From the NCBI GenBank assembly GCA_002378005.1, contig DFQY01000028.1, positions 1 through 25,690 on the forward strand: a DNA stretch of 25,690 nt, written 5' to 3'. The notes under the pieces were generated by a model. That model made no database searches and was not told the DNA's origin. It saw only the letters and a list, made by a program, of their open reading frames with translations. The DNA comes from Flavobacteriales bacterium UBA3477. Its GTDB lineage: Bacteria > Bacteroidota > Bacteroidia > Flavobacteriales > Schleiferiaceae. Both the position numbers and the translations under genes were made by a program. This document shows positions 7,826-16,927 of this stretch, in pieces. Numbering within the stretch: the first letter of the stretch is position 1; each line of letters opens with the position of its first letter.

Positions 7826-10120
7826 ATGGCCAACAACCTAGTCATCGTAGAATCACCGGCGAAAGCCAAAACCATCCAGAAATACCTTGGAAGCGATTTC
7901 ACGGTAATGTCTTCCTACGGTCACATTCGCGACCTGTGTGATAAAGGGATGGCCATCGACATCGAAAACGAATTCACTCCAGAATATTGCGTGTCGAAGG
8001 ACAAGAAAACCCTGGTTAAGGAATTAAAGGCCGCAGCGAAGAAAGCCGAAAAGGTTTGGCTCGCATCGGATGAGGACCGCGAAGGAGAAGCCATTGCTTG
8101 GCACCTGAGCGAAGCCCTTGATTTGAAAGAAGAAAATACAGAGCGCATTGTCTTCAACGAGATCACCAAAACCGCTATCCTTCGTGCGGTGGAGAATCCT
8201 CGCAAGATCAACAAGGAACTGGTCGATGCACAGCAAGCGCGTCGCGTGCTGGATCGATTGGTAGGGTACGAATTAAGCCCTGTATTGTGGAAGAGTATCA
8301 AGCGCGGATTGAGCGCAGGACGCGTGCAAAGTGTGGCCGTGCGATTGATCGTGGAGAAGGAGCGCGAAATCGAAGCACATACTCCTGAAGCCTCATTTAA
8401 AGTGAGCGGAATCTTCACCGACGGAAGCATCTCGTTCAAAGCAGATATTAGCAACGGATTCCCCACTCAAGAGGCTGCACAAAGCTTTTTACAAGATTGC
8501 GCTGGGGCCAATTTCACCATCGAGAGCGTAGAAATGCGCCCTGGCAAGCGAAGCCCTGCCGCCCCGTTCACCACCTCTACCCTTCAGCAGGAAGCCAGCA
8601 GAAAATTGGGCTACAGCGTAAGTCAAACCATGACTCTCGCCCAACGCCTGTACGAAGCCGGACACATTACCTACATGAGAACGGACAGCTTTAACTTGAG
8701 TAACGATGCCATCACCGGAATCGCCCAGCACGTTGAAGCTCATTTCGGTCCCGAATACCACCAAGTCCGCAAATTCAGCACCAAGAGCAAAGGCGCGCAG
8801 GAGGCACACGAAGCCATCCGCCCGACCAACTTCTCCAAGACCATTGCCGGTGCCGACGACAGACAAAAGCGTCTCTATGATTTAATCTACAAGCGCACCA
8901 TCGCCTCTCAAATGGCGGATGCGAAATTGGAAAACACGACCATTAAATTGGCCAATGAAAACGCTCCTTCTGCAGAGCGCTTTACTGCACGCGGCCAAGT
9001 GATCACTTTCGACGGATTCATCAAAGTATATACCGAAGGCACGGACGACGAAAACGCGGAGACCGTAGACGGCCAATTACCTGCTGTAAAAGAAGGCGAC
9101 CGCCTTTCCTACACTGAGATCACGGCCACGCAACGCTTCACCAAGCACACCCCGCGATACACCGAAGCTTCTTTGGTAAAGAAACTTGAGGAACTCGGCA
9201 TTGGACGTCCTTCGACCTACGCACCGACCATCTCAACCATCCAAAAGCGTGACTACGTGATTAAGGATAGTCTGGAAGGCAACCAACGCGATTACCAAGT
9301 CCTTACGCTCAACGCCGCAGACCTGTCCGCAGCCACTGCCACAGAAACCTACGGCGCAGATAAAAACAAACTTTTCCCTACCGACATCGGCCGTGTAGTG
9401 ACTGATTTCCTCACCGAGCATTACAAGCTCATCATGGACTACCAGTTCACCGCGAAAGCCGAGCAAAATTTCGATACCATCGCGGAGGGTCAAGTACGCT
9501 GGCAGGATTCTATTCAGGATTTCTACAGCCAATTCCACCCGCTTATCGAACAAGCCCCGCAAGGTGGCAAAGCTTCACGCCTTCTCGGTCAAGAGCCGGG
9601 CACAGGCGAGCCAGTATACGTGAAACTCGGTCGTTATGGGTTCGTATTCCAGATTGGTGAGGGTGACGAAGAAACCAAGCCTCGTTTCAAAAAACTCCCA
9701 CCGAACGTTGGGTTCTATGATGCCACATTGGAAATGGCCTTACGCGAAGAGGTCCTTCCACGAACCGTGGGAACCTATAAGGATCTTGAAATCAAAGCCA
9801 ATGTAGGTCGCTATGGTCCATATGTCATGTGGAACAAGAAATTCTACAGCTTGACCGAGGATACTCCCGAGAAGGTGAGTTTAGAAAAAGCCATCCAAGT
9901 CATTGAGGAAAAAGAGGCCGGTTCCGCGAGCAACATCATTGCGGAATTCACTGAAGAACCGGTCATCCAAATCCTAAAAGGACGCTATGGGCCATATATC
10001 AAATCAGCCGGCAATAACTATAAGATTCCTGAAGGCACAGAAGCCGAATCTTTGGACCGAGAGGGTTGTGAAGAACTTATGGCAGCAGGACCTACAAAAC
10101 GTCGTCGCGGACGTAAATAA
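7826..10120 (+). CDS. topA: DNA topoisomerase I (type IA)
   Basis: Relaxes negatively supercoiled DNA by single-strand passage. 764 residues from the ATG at 7826. That start is preferred because the protein then begins MANNLVIVESPAKAKTI, the usual TOPRIM beginning, and because the promoter -7 box lies downstream of the alternative TTG at 7784. The TOPRIM acidic motif SDEDREGEAIAWH is at about 81-93, and the catalytic tyrosine is Y283 in ITYMRTDS. Three C-terminal GRYG-type repeats (GRYGFVF, GRYGPYV, GRYGPYI) precede a basic tail ending RRRGRK. No cysteine zinc ribbons are present. The next gene follows after 26 bases. Confidence 0.97.
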   Translation: MANNLVIVESPAKAKTIQKYLGSDFTVMSSYGHIRDLCDKGMAIDIENEFTPEYCVSKDKKTLVKELKAAAKKAEKVWLASDEDREGEAIAWHLSEALDLKEENTERIVFNEITKTAILRAVENPRKINKELVDAQQARRVLDRLVGYELSPVLWKSIKRGLSAGRVQSVAVRLIVEKEREIEAHTPEASFKVSGIFTDGSISFKADISNGFPTQEAAQSFLQDCAGANFTIESVEMRPGKRSPAAPFTTSTLQQEASRKLGYSVSQTMTLAQRLYEAGHITYMRTDSFNLSNDAITGIAQHVEAHFGPEYHQVRKFSTKSKGAQEAHEAIRPTNFSKTIAGADDRQKRLYDLIYKRTIASQMADAKLENTTIKLANENAPSAERFTARGQVITFDGFIKVYTEGTDDENAETVDGQLPAVKEGDRLSYTEITATQRFTKHTPRYTEASLVKKLEELGIGRPSTYAPTISTIQKRDYVIKDSLEGNQRDYQVLTLNAADLSAATATETYGADKNKLFPTDIGRVVTDFLTEHYKLIMDYQFTAKAEQNFDTIAEGQVRWQDSIQDFYSQFHPLIEQAPQGGKASRLLGQEPGTGEPVYVKLGRYGFVFQIGEGDEETKPRFKKLPPNVGFYDATLEMALREEVLPRTVGTYKDLEIKANVGRYGPYVMWNKKFYSLTEDTPEKVSLEKAIQVIEEKEAGSASNIIAEFTEEPVIQILKGRYGPYIKSAGNNYKIPEGTEAESLDREGCEELMAAGPTKRRRGRK

Positions 10121-10146
10121 GGCCCTAAATTGAACGGGTAAAATCC

Positions 10147-11304
10147 TTGCCCGTGCTACACCTTAGCCCTATTCCCGACAGTGTACTCAATGCACTGCCC
10201 GTATTGGACACCAACCAGCTTGGTCGAGTCGTACACAAGCACACCGAACTCGATGGCTTGCCAGATCTCGACGGTATCCAAGTGGCCATCGTCGGCGTAC
10301 AAGAGGATCGTCGCGCCTACCGCAACGTGGGCTGTGATGGCGCTGCAGATGCCATTCGTCCGTTCTTGTATCAATTGTTCAAAGGGAATTGGGATTTTCA
10401 TGTGGCAGACCTCGGCAACCTTTACAAGGGAGAGCAACACCTAGATACTATTACTGCGCTGAAGGAAATCACCGAAGAACTCCTCAAGCGCAACATCATC
10501 GTCATTACTATCGGCGGCTCGCAGGAATTGACCTTTGGCTCGTACCGCGCCTATGACAACCTTGAACAAACCGTCAATGTAGTCGCGGTTGATGCCAGAC
10601 TCGACGTCGGTGGTGAAGGACGCGACCTGGACCACAAGAGCTACGTGAGCCACTTGGTCCTTCAACAGCCTCACAACCTCTACAACTTCACCAACCTCGG
10701 CTACCAAACCTATTTCAACAATCCGGAGGAAATAAAGCTCATCGACAAACTGTTCTTTGAAGCCGTTCGCCTTGGTGAAATTCAAAACCAAATTGCTCGT
10801 ACGGAACCCTTCGTCCGCGATGCCGATATTGTTTCTATTGACCTTGGGGCCGTACGGCAGAGCTACAACCCAGGCACCTTCTATACCTCGCCACACGGAC
10901 TTTCCGGAGCAGAATTATGTGCCATTACCAGGTATGCTGGAATGAGCGACCAATTATCTCAGCTCGGCCTCTACGAATATAACCCACGCCTTGACAACCG
11001 TGGACAAAGCGCGCACCTCTGTGCACATGCCCTTTGGTACTTCCTCGAAGGCATCTCATTGCGCTATGGAGATTACCCAAAAGGATCGCGCGCCGACTAC
11101 CAGAAATACACTGTACTCGTCGATGAAAGCGACGAAGTCAATTTCTTCAAGAGTCCCAAAAGCGGGAGATGGTGGATGGAAATTCCCAAAGGCAGTCCAG
11201 ATCAGAATAGAACAGCCCTAGTTCCTTGTGCTCTTGAGGATTATGAAGAAGCCTTGCAAGGAAAATTGCCCTCACGCTGGTGGAAAGCGCAACAAAAAGC
11301 TTGA
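10147..11304 (+). CDS. Arginase/formimidoylglutamase-fold protein with degenerate metal site
   Basis: 385-residue member of the ureohydrolase (arginase/agmatinase/formimidoylglutamase) fold. The three metal-site motifs can be located but are altered. GGDH is GGSQ (H replaced by Q126), DAHxD is DARLD (H replaced by R151, with D149 and D153 kept), and SxDxD is SIDLG (D232 kept, second D replaced by G234). Three of the six usual manganese ligands are therefore lost, so arginase-like catalysis is doubtful. Relatives are usually labelled formimidoylglutamase automatically. No ATG fits the start: the candidates are TTG at 10147 and GTG at 10153, both within or beside a small hairpin. It follows topA by 26 bases and precedes the type IX secretion genes; its role is unknown. 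Confidence 0.85.
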   Translation: MPVLHLSPIPDSVLNALPVLDTNQLGRVVHKHTELDGLPDLDGIQVAIVGVQEDRRAYRNVGCDGAADAIRPFLYQLFKGNWDFHVADLGNLYKGEQHLDTITALKEITEELLKRNIIVITIGGSQELTFGSYRAYDNLEQTVNVVAVDARLDVGGEGRDLDHKSYVSHLVLQQPHNLYNFTNLGYQTYFNNPEEIKLIDKLFFEAVRLGEIQNQIARTEPFVRDADIVSIDLGAVRQSYNPGTFYTSPHGLSGAELCAITRYAGMSDQLSQLGLYEYNPRLDNRGQSAHLCAHALWYFLEGISLRYGDYPKGSRADYQKYTVLVDESDEVNFFKSPKSGRWWMEIPKGSPDQNRTALVPCALEDYEEALQGKLPSRWWKAQQKA

Positions 11305-11317
11305 TAACAAAAGGAAG

Positions 11318-11352
11318 TTTGTGTCATTCGCAAGGGAATTTTTCTATCTTTA
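11318..11352 (+). promoter_or_regulatory. Candidate promoter for the PorP/SprF - gld block
   Basis: TTTG at 11318-11321 and TATCTTTA at 11345-11352 (one mismatch to TAnnTTTG) are separated by 23 bases. Transcription would start about 30 bases before the ATG at 11386. No terminator is visible between the preceding gene and this site. Confidence 0.55.
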
Positions 11353-11385
11353 GCGGCAACTGAAAACACGTACGCGCCAAATCAG

Positions 11386-12324
11386 ATGAAAAAAACCTGT
11401 ATCGCACTGTTCGCAATGCTCTGCATCCCAAGCCTTTGGGCTCAACAGGATGTGCAGTTCACCCAATTCTCGAATAACAAAATCTTCTACAATCCAGGAG
11501 TTACTGGAGCGGGAGATGCTATTTGTTTAGGCATGGCCGCCCGTCAACAATGGGTAGGCTTTGATAATGCCCCAAGTACACAGAACTTCACAGCGAACAT
11601 TCCGTTGAATATCCTACATGGCGGTTTGGCAGTAAACGTGACTAACGATATGATTGGGTATTTCCAAGACATGACCGTAGGATTGGGCTACGGTTACCAG
11701 ATGGACCTTGCAGGAGGAACACTTGGATTGGGATTGCGCGTGGATTTCAGAAATAAAGCAGTAACCACAGGAAATTGGGCGCCGCCTCAAACCATGAACG
11801 ATCCATCGTTGGTGGCTTTTGGAAGCAGCTCCATGGCAACTGATTTGAACTTTGGTGCCTACTACCGCCACACCAACTGGTACGCAGGATTGAGTAGCAC
11901 TAGACTCCTAGAAACTAGAGACATTCTCAATGCAACGGGCGGTAGCTTCAATGCAGAGATTCGCGGACAACGTCATTACTACCTCATGGGGGGTTATGAT
12001 CTTGACCTCGGAAATGGCTTCGTCCTTCAGCCGGCAGCCATGATTAAGACTGACTTTGTGACCACACAGTTTGATTTAAATGCTGCAGCGATGTACAATA
12101 ATCAAATCTGGGGTGGCGTTACATACAGAGTGCAAGACGCCTTGGCTATTATGGCAGGCTACCAAATTACCAAAGACTTGCGCGCAAGTTACTCGTACGA
12201 CCTAACCACGTCTACGTTAAGAAACTCAAGCAGTGGTTCTCATGAAATCATGATGACCTACTGTTTTACTATCGAAATTCCACCAAAGGAAAAAGGTAGT
12301 TACAGAAACCCCATATTTTTGTAA
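11386..12324 (+). CDS. PorP/SprF-family type IX secretion outer-membrane protein
   Basis: 312 residues, with a signal peptide cleaved about after residue 19 (SLWA, then QQDVQFTQF). The mature start QDVQFTQFSNNKIFYNPGVTG is the PorP/SprF family signature. The rest alternates polar and hydrophobic residues with many glycines and aromatics, as in an outer-membrane beta-barrel of about 14 strands. Family members work with type IX secretion; SprF is needed to export the adhesin SprB, and PorP is needed for gingipain secretion. Many paralogues exist per genome, so a specific symbol is not justified. It lies 49 bases upstream of gldK, the usual arrangement. Confidence 0.92.
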   Translation: MKKTCIALFAMLCIPSLWAQQDVQFTQFSNNKIFYNPGVTGAGDAICLGMAARQQWVGFDNAPSTQNFTANIPLNILHGGLAVNVTNDMIGYFQDMTVGLGYGYQMDLAGGTLGLGLRVDFRNKAVTTGNWAPPQTMNDPSLVAFGSSSMATDLNFGAYYRHTNWYAGLSSTRLLETRDILNATGGSFNAEIRGQRHYYLMGGYDLDLGNGFVLQPAAMIKTDFVTTQFDLNAAAMYNNQIWGGVTYRVQDALAIMAGYQITKDLRASYSYDLTTSTLRNSSSGSHEIMMTYCFTIEIPPKEKGSYRNPIFL

Positions 12325-12373
12325 TATAGCGACTTGGTTTTTGCTAAGAATAAAGTAGAGAAACAATAAGATT

Positions 12374-13789
12374 ATGAAAAAGCTCCTGTTAGGGCTCACA
12401 TCAGCGGCACTTTTAGCCTCATGTGGCGGAAGTGATCAAGGCGAATTAGTTGGTGTTCAAAACCGACCGACTTGGTATCCAAGCGAACCATATGGGATGG
12501 TTTATATCCCCCAAGGGTCTTTCACAATGGGAAACCATGATGAAGATGTTCCATATGCATACACTGCTCCGGCTAAAGTGGTGAGTGTAGCTTCATTTTA
12601 CATGGACCAAACTGAAATCACGAATAATGAATATCGTCAATTTGTTCAATGGGTTCGTGATTCAATAGCTCGCGTTCGATTGGCTGAAGGCTTGGTAGAA
12701 GATTTTGAATATATAGATTTCGCTGAACTAGAAGACCCAACTTATTACCAGGATTACGTCGCTCTCAATTATCCTGATAGCATGATGCGGCGCCTGAATT
12801 GGGATCCTTTCCTAGAATGGGAAAAAAATCGCTACCCGTCAGCTGAATACACTGAAGTTATCGAGGGAATGTATCTTCCTCCCGAAGAGCAGTGGCTTGG
12901 TTACCGTCAACTAGATACACGTCAGTTGAACTATACATACTACTGGATTAATAAGCAAAAGGCCGCAAGTAGGTTGAATCGTGTTGAATATGACTATCGT
13001 GACGAAGACGATGATGGTTCATTATTCGGTTACCGAGACTACATCAAATACACCCAGTCTACTTCAAATCGTTCTTCATTTTTCGAGAAAGAAACTATTA
13101 ATGTTTACCCGGACACTCTTGTATGGATACACGACTTTACCTACAGTTTTAACGAGCCAATGCATGATAAATATTTCTGGCATCCAGCATACGACGATTA
13201 CCCTGTAGTTGGAGTTAGTTGGAAACAGGCAAAAGCATTTACAAACTGGAGAAGTAAGTATAGGAGAGATTTCTTGAAAAACTCTGGAGAGCTTGTAGAG
13301 CATGAATTTAGACTACCAACCGAAGCAGAGTGGGAATACGCCGCTAGAGGAGGTGTAGAATTAACCACGTATCCATGGGGTGGACCCTATGCCACGAACA
13401 GTGCTGGTTGTTATTTGGCTAATTTCAAACCTAGACGAGGAAATCTTACCGCTGATGGAGGTTTTTATCCTGTGGAAGTTACCGGATACTCTCCTAATGA
13501 ATACAATCTCTATTGCATGTCTGGTAATGTGAGCGAGTGGACTTCTACCGCGTTTGATGTTCAGTCTTATGCTTTCAACAGTGATATCGCCGCTGAAATC
13601 CAATACAATGCATTTGATGACGAATTAGAAACGATGAAACGCAAAGTGATTCGTGGTGGATCATGGAAAGATGTTGCATACTTTCTTCAAGTTGGAGCAA
13701 GAGACTACGAATATCAAGATACAGCTAAAAGTTACATTGGTTTCAGGACTGTACAAACGTTCCTAGGAAGGGACCTCAAAGATTTTTAA
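12374..13789 (+). CDS. gldK: Gliding motility / type IX secretion lipoprotein GldK
   Basis: Outer-membrane lipoprotein (PorK orthologue) that forms the periplasmic ring with GldN. 471 residues. The signal ends in the lipobox LLASC, with the lipidated cysteine at residue 17. The body is an FGE-sulfatase (SUMF1-like) fold: it opens with GMVYIPQGSFTMG (about 35-47) and continues with YPVVGVSWKQAKAFTNWRSK, RLPTEAEWEYAARGG, MSGNVSEWTS and VIRGGSWKD. About 150 residues, rich in tyrosine and acidic residues, are inserted between the first strand block and VGVSW. The fold is used structurally here, not as a formylglycine enzyme. First of gldK-L-M-N. Confidence 0.96.
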   Translation: MKKLLLGLTSAALLASCGGSDQGELVGVQNRPTWYPSEPYGMVYIPQGSFTMGNHDEDVPYAYTAPAKVVSVASFYMDQTEITNNEYRQFVQWVRDSIARVRLAEGLVEDFEYIDFAELEDPTYYQDYVALNYPDSMMRRLNWDPFLEWEKNRYPSAEYTEVIEGMYLPPEEQWLGYRQLDTRQLNYTYYWINKQKAASRLNRVEYDYRDEDDDGSLFGYRDYIKYTQSTSNRSSFFEKETINVYPDTLVWIHDFTYSFNEPMHDKYFWHPAYDDYPVVGVSWKQAKAFTNWRSKYRRDFLKNSGELVEHEFRLPTEAEWEYAARGGVELTTYPWGGPYATNSAGCYLANFKPRRGNLTADGGFYPVEVTGYSPNEYNLYCMSGNVSEWTSTAFDVQSYAFNSDIAAEIQYNAFDDELETMKRKVIRGGSWKDVAYFLQVGARDYEYQDTAKSYIGFRTVQTFLGRDLKDF

Positions 13790-13823
13790 ACCCACAAACT
13801 AAAATTTCAAATCCTCAAATATT

Positions 13824-14459
13824 ATGGCACTTATTGATGTAAATGGTAAAAGGTTCAAGAATTTTATGGCAAAGCTCTACGGTATTGGAGCGGCAGTCGT
13901 AATTCTTGGTGCAATGTTTAAGATTATGCACTGGGAAGGTGCGAACTTCATGCTAGTTGCAGGACTTACAACGGAAGCGGTAATTTTCTTCTTTTCGGCT
14001 TTTGAAAAACCAGCAACTGAATATGATTGGTCATTAGTTTATCCTGAACTAGCCACTGGCGACGGCGATGGGTCTATGACTATCACACAACAACTCGACA
14101 ATGCATTAGAAAACGGAGGTATAGATTCGGAACTAATTGCACGACTTGGAGAGGGTATGCGCAGTCTAAGCGAGACAGCAGGTGCACTTTCAGGAACCGT
14201 TGACGCGGCTGGAGCGACTGCTAAGTACAGTGAACAACTTAATTCTGCCGCTGCGAATATGGAAAGTCTAAATGCTTTGTATGCGGTTCAATTAGAAAAC
14301 ACTACCACCCAAGTTGAGCGTCAAAACGACCTAATGGAAAAACTTGCAACCGCTTCTACTGACGCATCGGATCTTGCCGGTCAAATCTCTGCATTGAAAG
14401 GTAATCTTGCTACTCTAAATAATATTTATGGTGGTATGCTTACAGCTATGGGTAAGTAA
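13824..14459 (+). CDS. gldL: Type IX secretion motor protein GldL
   Basis: Inner-membrane subunit (PorL orthologue) which with GldM forms the proton-driven motor of type IX secretion and gliding. 211 residues. Two transmembrane helices lie at about 16-34 (KLYGIGAAVVILGAMFKIM) and 41-60 (NFMLVAGLTTEAVIFFFSAF). TM2 and its end carry glutamates E51 and E61, and H36/E38 sit in the short loop between the helices; membrane glutamates of this type are implicated in proton use in the family. The cytoplasmic remainder is helical and alanine/serine/threonine-rich, with coiled-coil character. Gaps of 34 bases to gldK and 38 to gldM fit one operon. Confidence 0.96.
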   Translation: MALIDVNGKRFKNFMAKLYGIGAAVVILGAMFKIMHWEGANFMLVAGLTTEAVIFFFSAFEKPATEYDWSLVYPELATGDGDGSMTITQQLDNALENGGIDSELIARLGEGMRSLSETAGALSGTVDAAGATAKYSEQLNSAAANMESLNALYAVQLENTTTQVERQNDLMEKLATASTDASDLAGQISALKGNLATLNNIYGGMLTAMGK

Positions 14460-14497
14460 GAGTGAATCAATTTTGTTAACCCTAAACAACAACTATA

Positions 14498-16021
14498 ATG
14501 GCATCAGGTAATTTAAGCCCAAGACAGAGGATGATTAATATGATGTATCTCGTATTGACGGCACTCTTGGCACTAAATGTTAGTCGCGAAGTCATGGATG
14601 CTTTTTATGAGGTAATGCTTGATCAAAATGCTTCTATTGAGACTGTAGAGGGTCAAAACGCTTCACTCTATGCTTCATTCAAAAGTGCCGCTGCGGACAA
14701 TCCTGTTAAAGCTGGCCCTTGGAAAGACAAAGCGGAAGTTGTCCATGCCAAATCGGATAGTTTGTTCAATCTTATCGAATCCATGAAAGACGAATTGATT
14801 CTTCGTGCTGGAGGTGAGGATGAGGAAAATCCTGGCAAACCAAAAAAAATGGATGATCGGGAAACGGCGCCCAACTATTTTTTAATTGAGAAAAATGGAA
14901 TCGCACTCAAGTCAGAAATGGAAGCCTTTAGAGAGGTTTTGAAATGGGAATCCGTTGGAAATGAAAGTCTGATTACAGCTTTGGATGCTACCTTTTCTTT
15001 GGCCGATGAAATACAAGATGGTGTAAAAATGTCTTGGGAACAACAAAATTTTGAGCATTATCCACTGATTTCTGTACTAACCTTCCTAACAGGTATGCAG
15101 AGTGATGTTAGAACGGCAGAAGCTAATGTCATAGATAATCTTTATTCTAATATCAATGCTCGCGATATCAAGGTGACAGGGGTAAAGCCGATTGTAATAC
15201 CTACAAGCACGTTTGTAACAAAAGGTGATTCATACGAGGCCGAAGTGCTATTGGCAGCCTTTGATGAAACTCAAAATCCGACATTCGTGATAAATGGAGA
15301 GTCTATTGCTGCTGAAAACATTATTGATGGAGTTGCGAAAATCACTTTACCCGCGAATAAGGTTGGTACTGAAACATGGAACGGAGAAATCCGCTTGATG
15401 ACTAACGGAGAGGAAAAAGTTTATGAGATTGGAGAGCAATTCTACAATGTAGCTCCTCCAAGTGTAGTGATCTCGCCAACCAAGATGAACGTATTATATC
15501 GTGGGGTAGATAACCCCTTGGAAATTTCTGTTCCCGGTGTAGATCCTTCGAACTTGGTTGTAAACGGACCAGGCGTGAAGAAATCAGGCAGAGAATACAT
15601 CGCTGATGTAACACGTAATTCTGGCGGTACAATGAAGATTGCAGTAAGCGTTCGTGAAGCAGACGGTTCAACTAAGTCTATGGGATCGAAAGAATTTCGT
15701 GTTAAGAACCTACCAGATGCAGCCGGCGAAATCTTCGGTAAGTCAGAAGGTTTAATGTCAGCGAACTTGATTAAAAAAGCTACGGTTGAAGCGAAATTCA
15801 ACAACTTCGACTTCGAATTACCTTTGAAAGTATCCAGCTTCCAGATCATCATCCCTCCTTTCGCTCCTATCGACTGTAAAGGGAATACACTCAACTCTAA
15901 TGCAAAAGCAGCATTGGATAAAGCAAAACCTGGAACACCAGTTATTATTAGAAACATTAAGGCGGCAACTGCTAAAGGCATCAAGCCAAAAGTTGCTCCT
16001 ATTACTATTGATTTGAACTAA
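14498..16021 (+). CDS. gldM: Type IX secretion motor protein GldM
   Basis: Inner-membrane anchored periplasmic shaft (PorM orthologue) linking the GldL motor to the GldK/GldN ring. 507 residues. The N-terminus SPRQRMINMMYLVLTALLALNV contains the single transmembrane helix (about 12-30), immediately followed by REVMDAFYEVM. The periplasmic part begins with a helical region (to about 220), then beta domains including YNVAPPSVVISPTKMNVLYRG and a C-terminal region ending in IKPKVAPITIDLN. The stop is separated from the gldN ATG by a single base, so translational coupling is likely. Confidence 0.97.
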   Translation: MASGNLSPRQRMINMMYLVLTALLALNVSREVMDAFYEVMLDQNASIETVEGQNASLYASFKSAAADNPVKAGPWKDKAEVVHAKSDSLFNLIESMKDELILRAGGEDEENPGKPKKMDDRETAPNYFLIEKNGIALKSEMEAFREVLKWESVGNESLITALDATFSLADEIQDGVKMSWEQQNFEHYPLISVLTFLTGMQSDVRTAEANVIDNLYSNINARDIKVTGVKPIVIPTSTFVTKGDSYEAEVLLAAFDETQNPTFVINGESIAAENIIDGVAKITLPANKVGTETWNGEIRLMTNGEEKVYEIGEQFYNVAPPSVVISPTKMNVLYRGVDNPLEISVPGVDPSNLVVNGPGVKKSGREYIADVTRNSGGTMKIAVSVREADGSTKSMGSKEFRVKNLPDAAGEIFGKSEGLMSANLIKKATVEAKFNNFDFELPLKVSSFQIIIPPFAPIDCKGNTLNSNAKAALDKAKPGTPVIIRNIKAATAKGIKPKVAPITIDLN

Positions 16022-16022
16022 T

Positions 16023-16868
16023 ATGGTACGAGTTAAAGCGCTTCTTTTTGCCATTGTTGCCGTCGGTCTATCCTACTCAACCGCCAATGCGCAAATTCTA
16101 GATCCTTCGGATGATGGTATCATCCCTGAGGCGACCAAGCACTACCGCAATAATCGTGTGGTGCCTTACCCATACTTGCGTCAAGACGACATGTTGTGGT
16201 CTGAGCGTCACTGGGAGCGCATTGACTTGCGTGAGAAAATCAACCTTCCATTGTACTACCCGATCAAGCCTATGCCAGATCGTAAAGCACTATGGGATGT
16301 ATTGGTAGACGGTATCATTACCGAAAATACCATTACTGAGATTTTCTTGGATGATCGTTTCGAATTGCCATTGACTATTGACGAGGTTCGTGAGAAAATC
16401 GAGCAATACGATACTATTCCAGATCCAGACGATCCTTTCGGTCCACCGTTAGCTATCGATACAATTACCATTAAAGCGAACAATGTGGTTGCTTACCACA
16501 TCAAGAGCGACTGGTACTTCGACAAGCAAAGAGGTGAATTGAAGAACCGGATTATTGGTATTGCACCTGAAGTACGCGATCCACGTAACCCAACGTTGAC
16601 CTACAACCCATTCTGGGTATGGTTCCCTGATGCTCGTTACGCTATGGCAACTGCAGTGGCTTACAATGAAAAGAACAACAATCAGCGATTGACTTTCGAT
16701 CAGATCATGCATTTCCGCAAGTTCAACGCAACCATTACTAAAATGGACAACGTGTACGATCGTACGATTGCAGATTACAAGCGCAATAGCGCCATGAACC
16801 AATTGCTCGAAGCAGCTCGAATCAAAGAAGATTTGAGAAACAAAGAGCACGATATGTGGCACTACTAA
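16023..16868 (+). CDS. gldN: Gliding motility / type IX secretion ring protein GldN
   Basis: Periplasmic ring protein (PorN orthologue) that assembles with the lipoprotein GldK. 281 residues, with a signal peptide cleaved about after residue 23 (STANA, then QILDPSDDG). The mature protein contains the family's ENTITEIFLDDRFELPLT, IIGIAPEVRD and NPFWVWFPDARYAMA blocks. It starts one base after the gldM stop, is last of gldK-L-M-N, and is followed after 25 bases by a strong hairpin terminator. Confidence 0.95.
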   Translation: MVRVKALLFAIVAVGLSYSTANAQILDPSDDGIIPEATKHYRNNRVVPYPYLRQDDMLWSERHWERIDLREKINLPLYYPIKPMPDRKALWDVLVDGIITENTITEIFLDDRFELPLTIDEVREKIEQYDTIPDPDDPFGPPLAIDTITIKANNVVAYHIKSDWYFDKQRGELKNRIIGIAPEVRDPRNPTLTYNPFWVWFPDARYAMATAVAYNEKNNNQRLTFDQIMHFRKFNATITKMDNVYDRTIADYKRNSAMNQLLEAARIKEDLRNKEHDMWHY

Positions 16869-16893
16869 GTCTACATAAGTAAACTTCTTCAAG

Positions 16894-16927
16894 AACTCCT
16901 GTTACCTTTGTAGCAGGAGTTTTTTTT
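16894..16927 (+). terminator. Terminator of the gldKLMN operon
   Basis: A perfect 8-bp stem, AACTCCTG (16894-16901) with CAGGAGTT (16914-16921), is followed by a run of eight T's (16920-16927). The 12-base loop contains a promoter -7 box, and the next start codon follows the T-run immediately (see promoter at 16903-16919). Confidence 0.9.
16903..16919 (+). promoter_or_regulatory. Promoter -7 box and ribosome-binding site nested in the gldN terminator
   Basis: TACCTTTG at 16903-16910 is a perfect TAnnTTTG box inside the terminator loop. AGGAG at 16915-16919 in the 3' arm lies 8 bases before the ATG at 16928 and looks like a Shine-Dalgarno sequence, unusual for this window. Initiation near 16914-16917 would give a leader of about 12-15 bases that lacks the 5' stem arm. 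No TTG is found at the -33 position. Confidence 0.55.

Noticed and set aside
12314..12321. TATTTTTG matching a -7 box at the end of the PorP/SprF gene, possible gldK promoter
   Set aside because: No -33 TTG at a usable distance and the match arises from the codons for Ile-Phe-Leu-stop; could be chance.
12374..13789. GldK as a formylglycine-generating enzyme or sulfatase modifier
   Set aside because: The SUMF1-like fold is used structurally in GldK, and the lipobox and gldLMN context fix the identity.
12374..16868. Foreign origin of gldKLMN based on lower GC than topA
   Set aside because: Hand counts vary along the block (about 35-52% per 60-base line), so there is no consistent composition boundary, and the cluster is core in Flavobacteriales.
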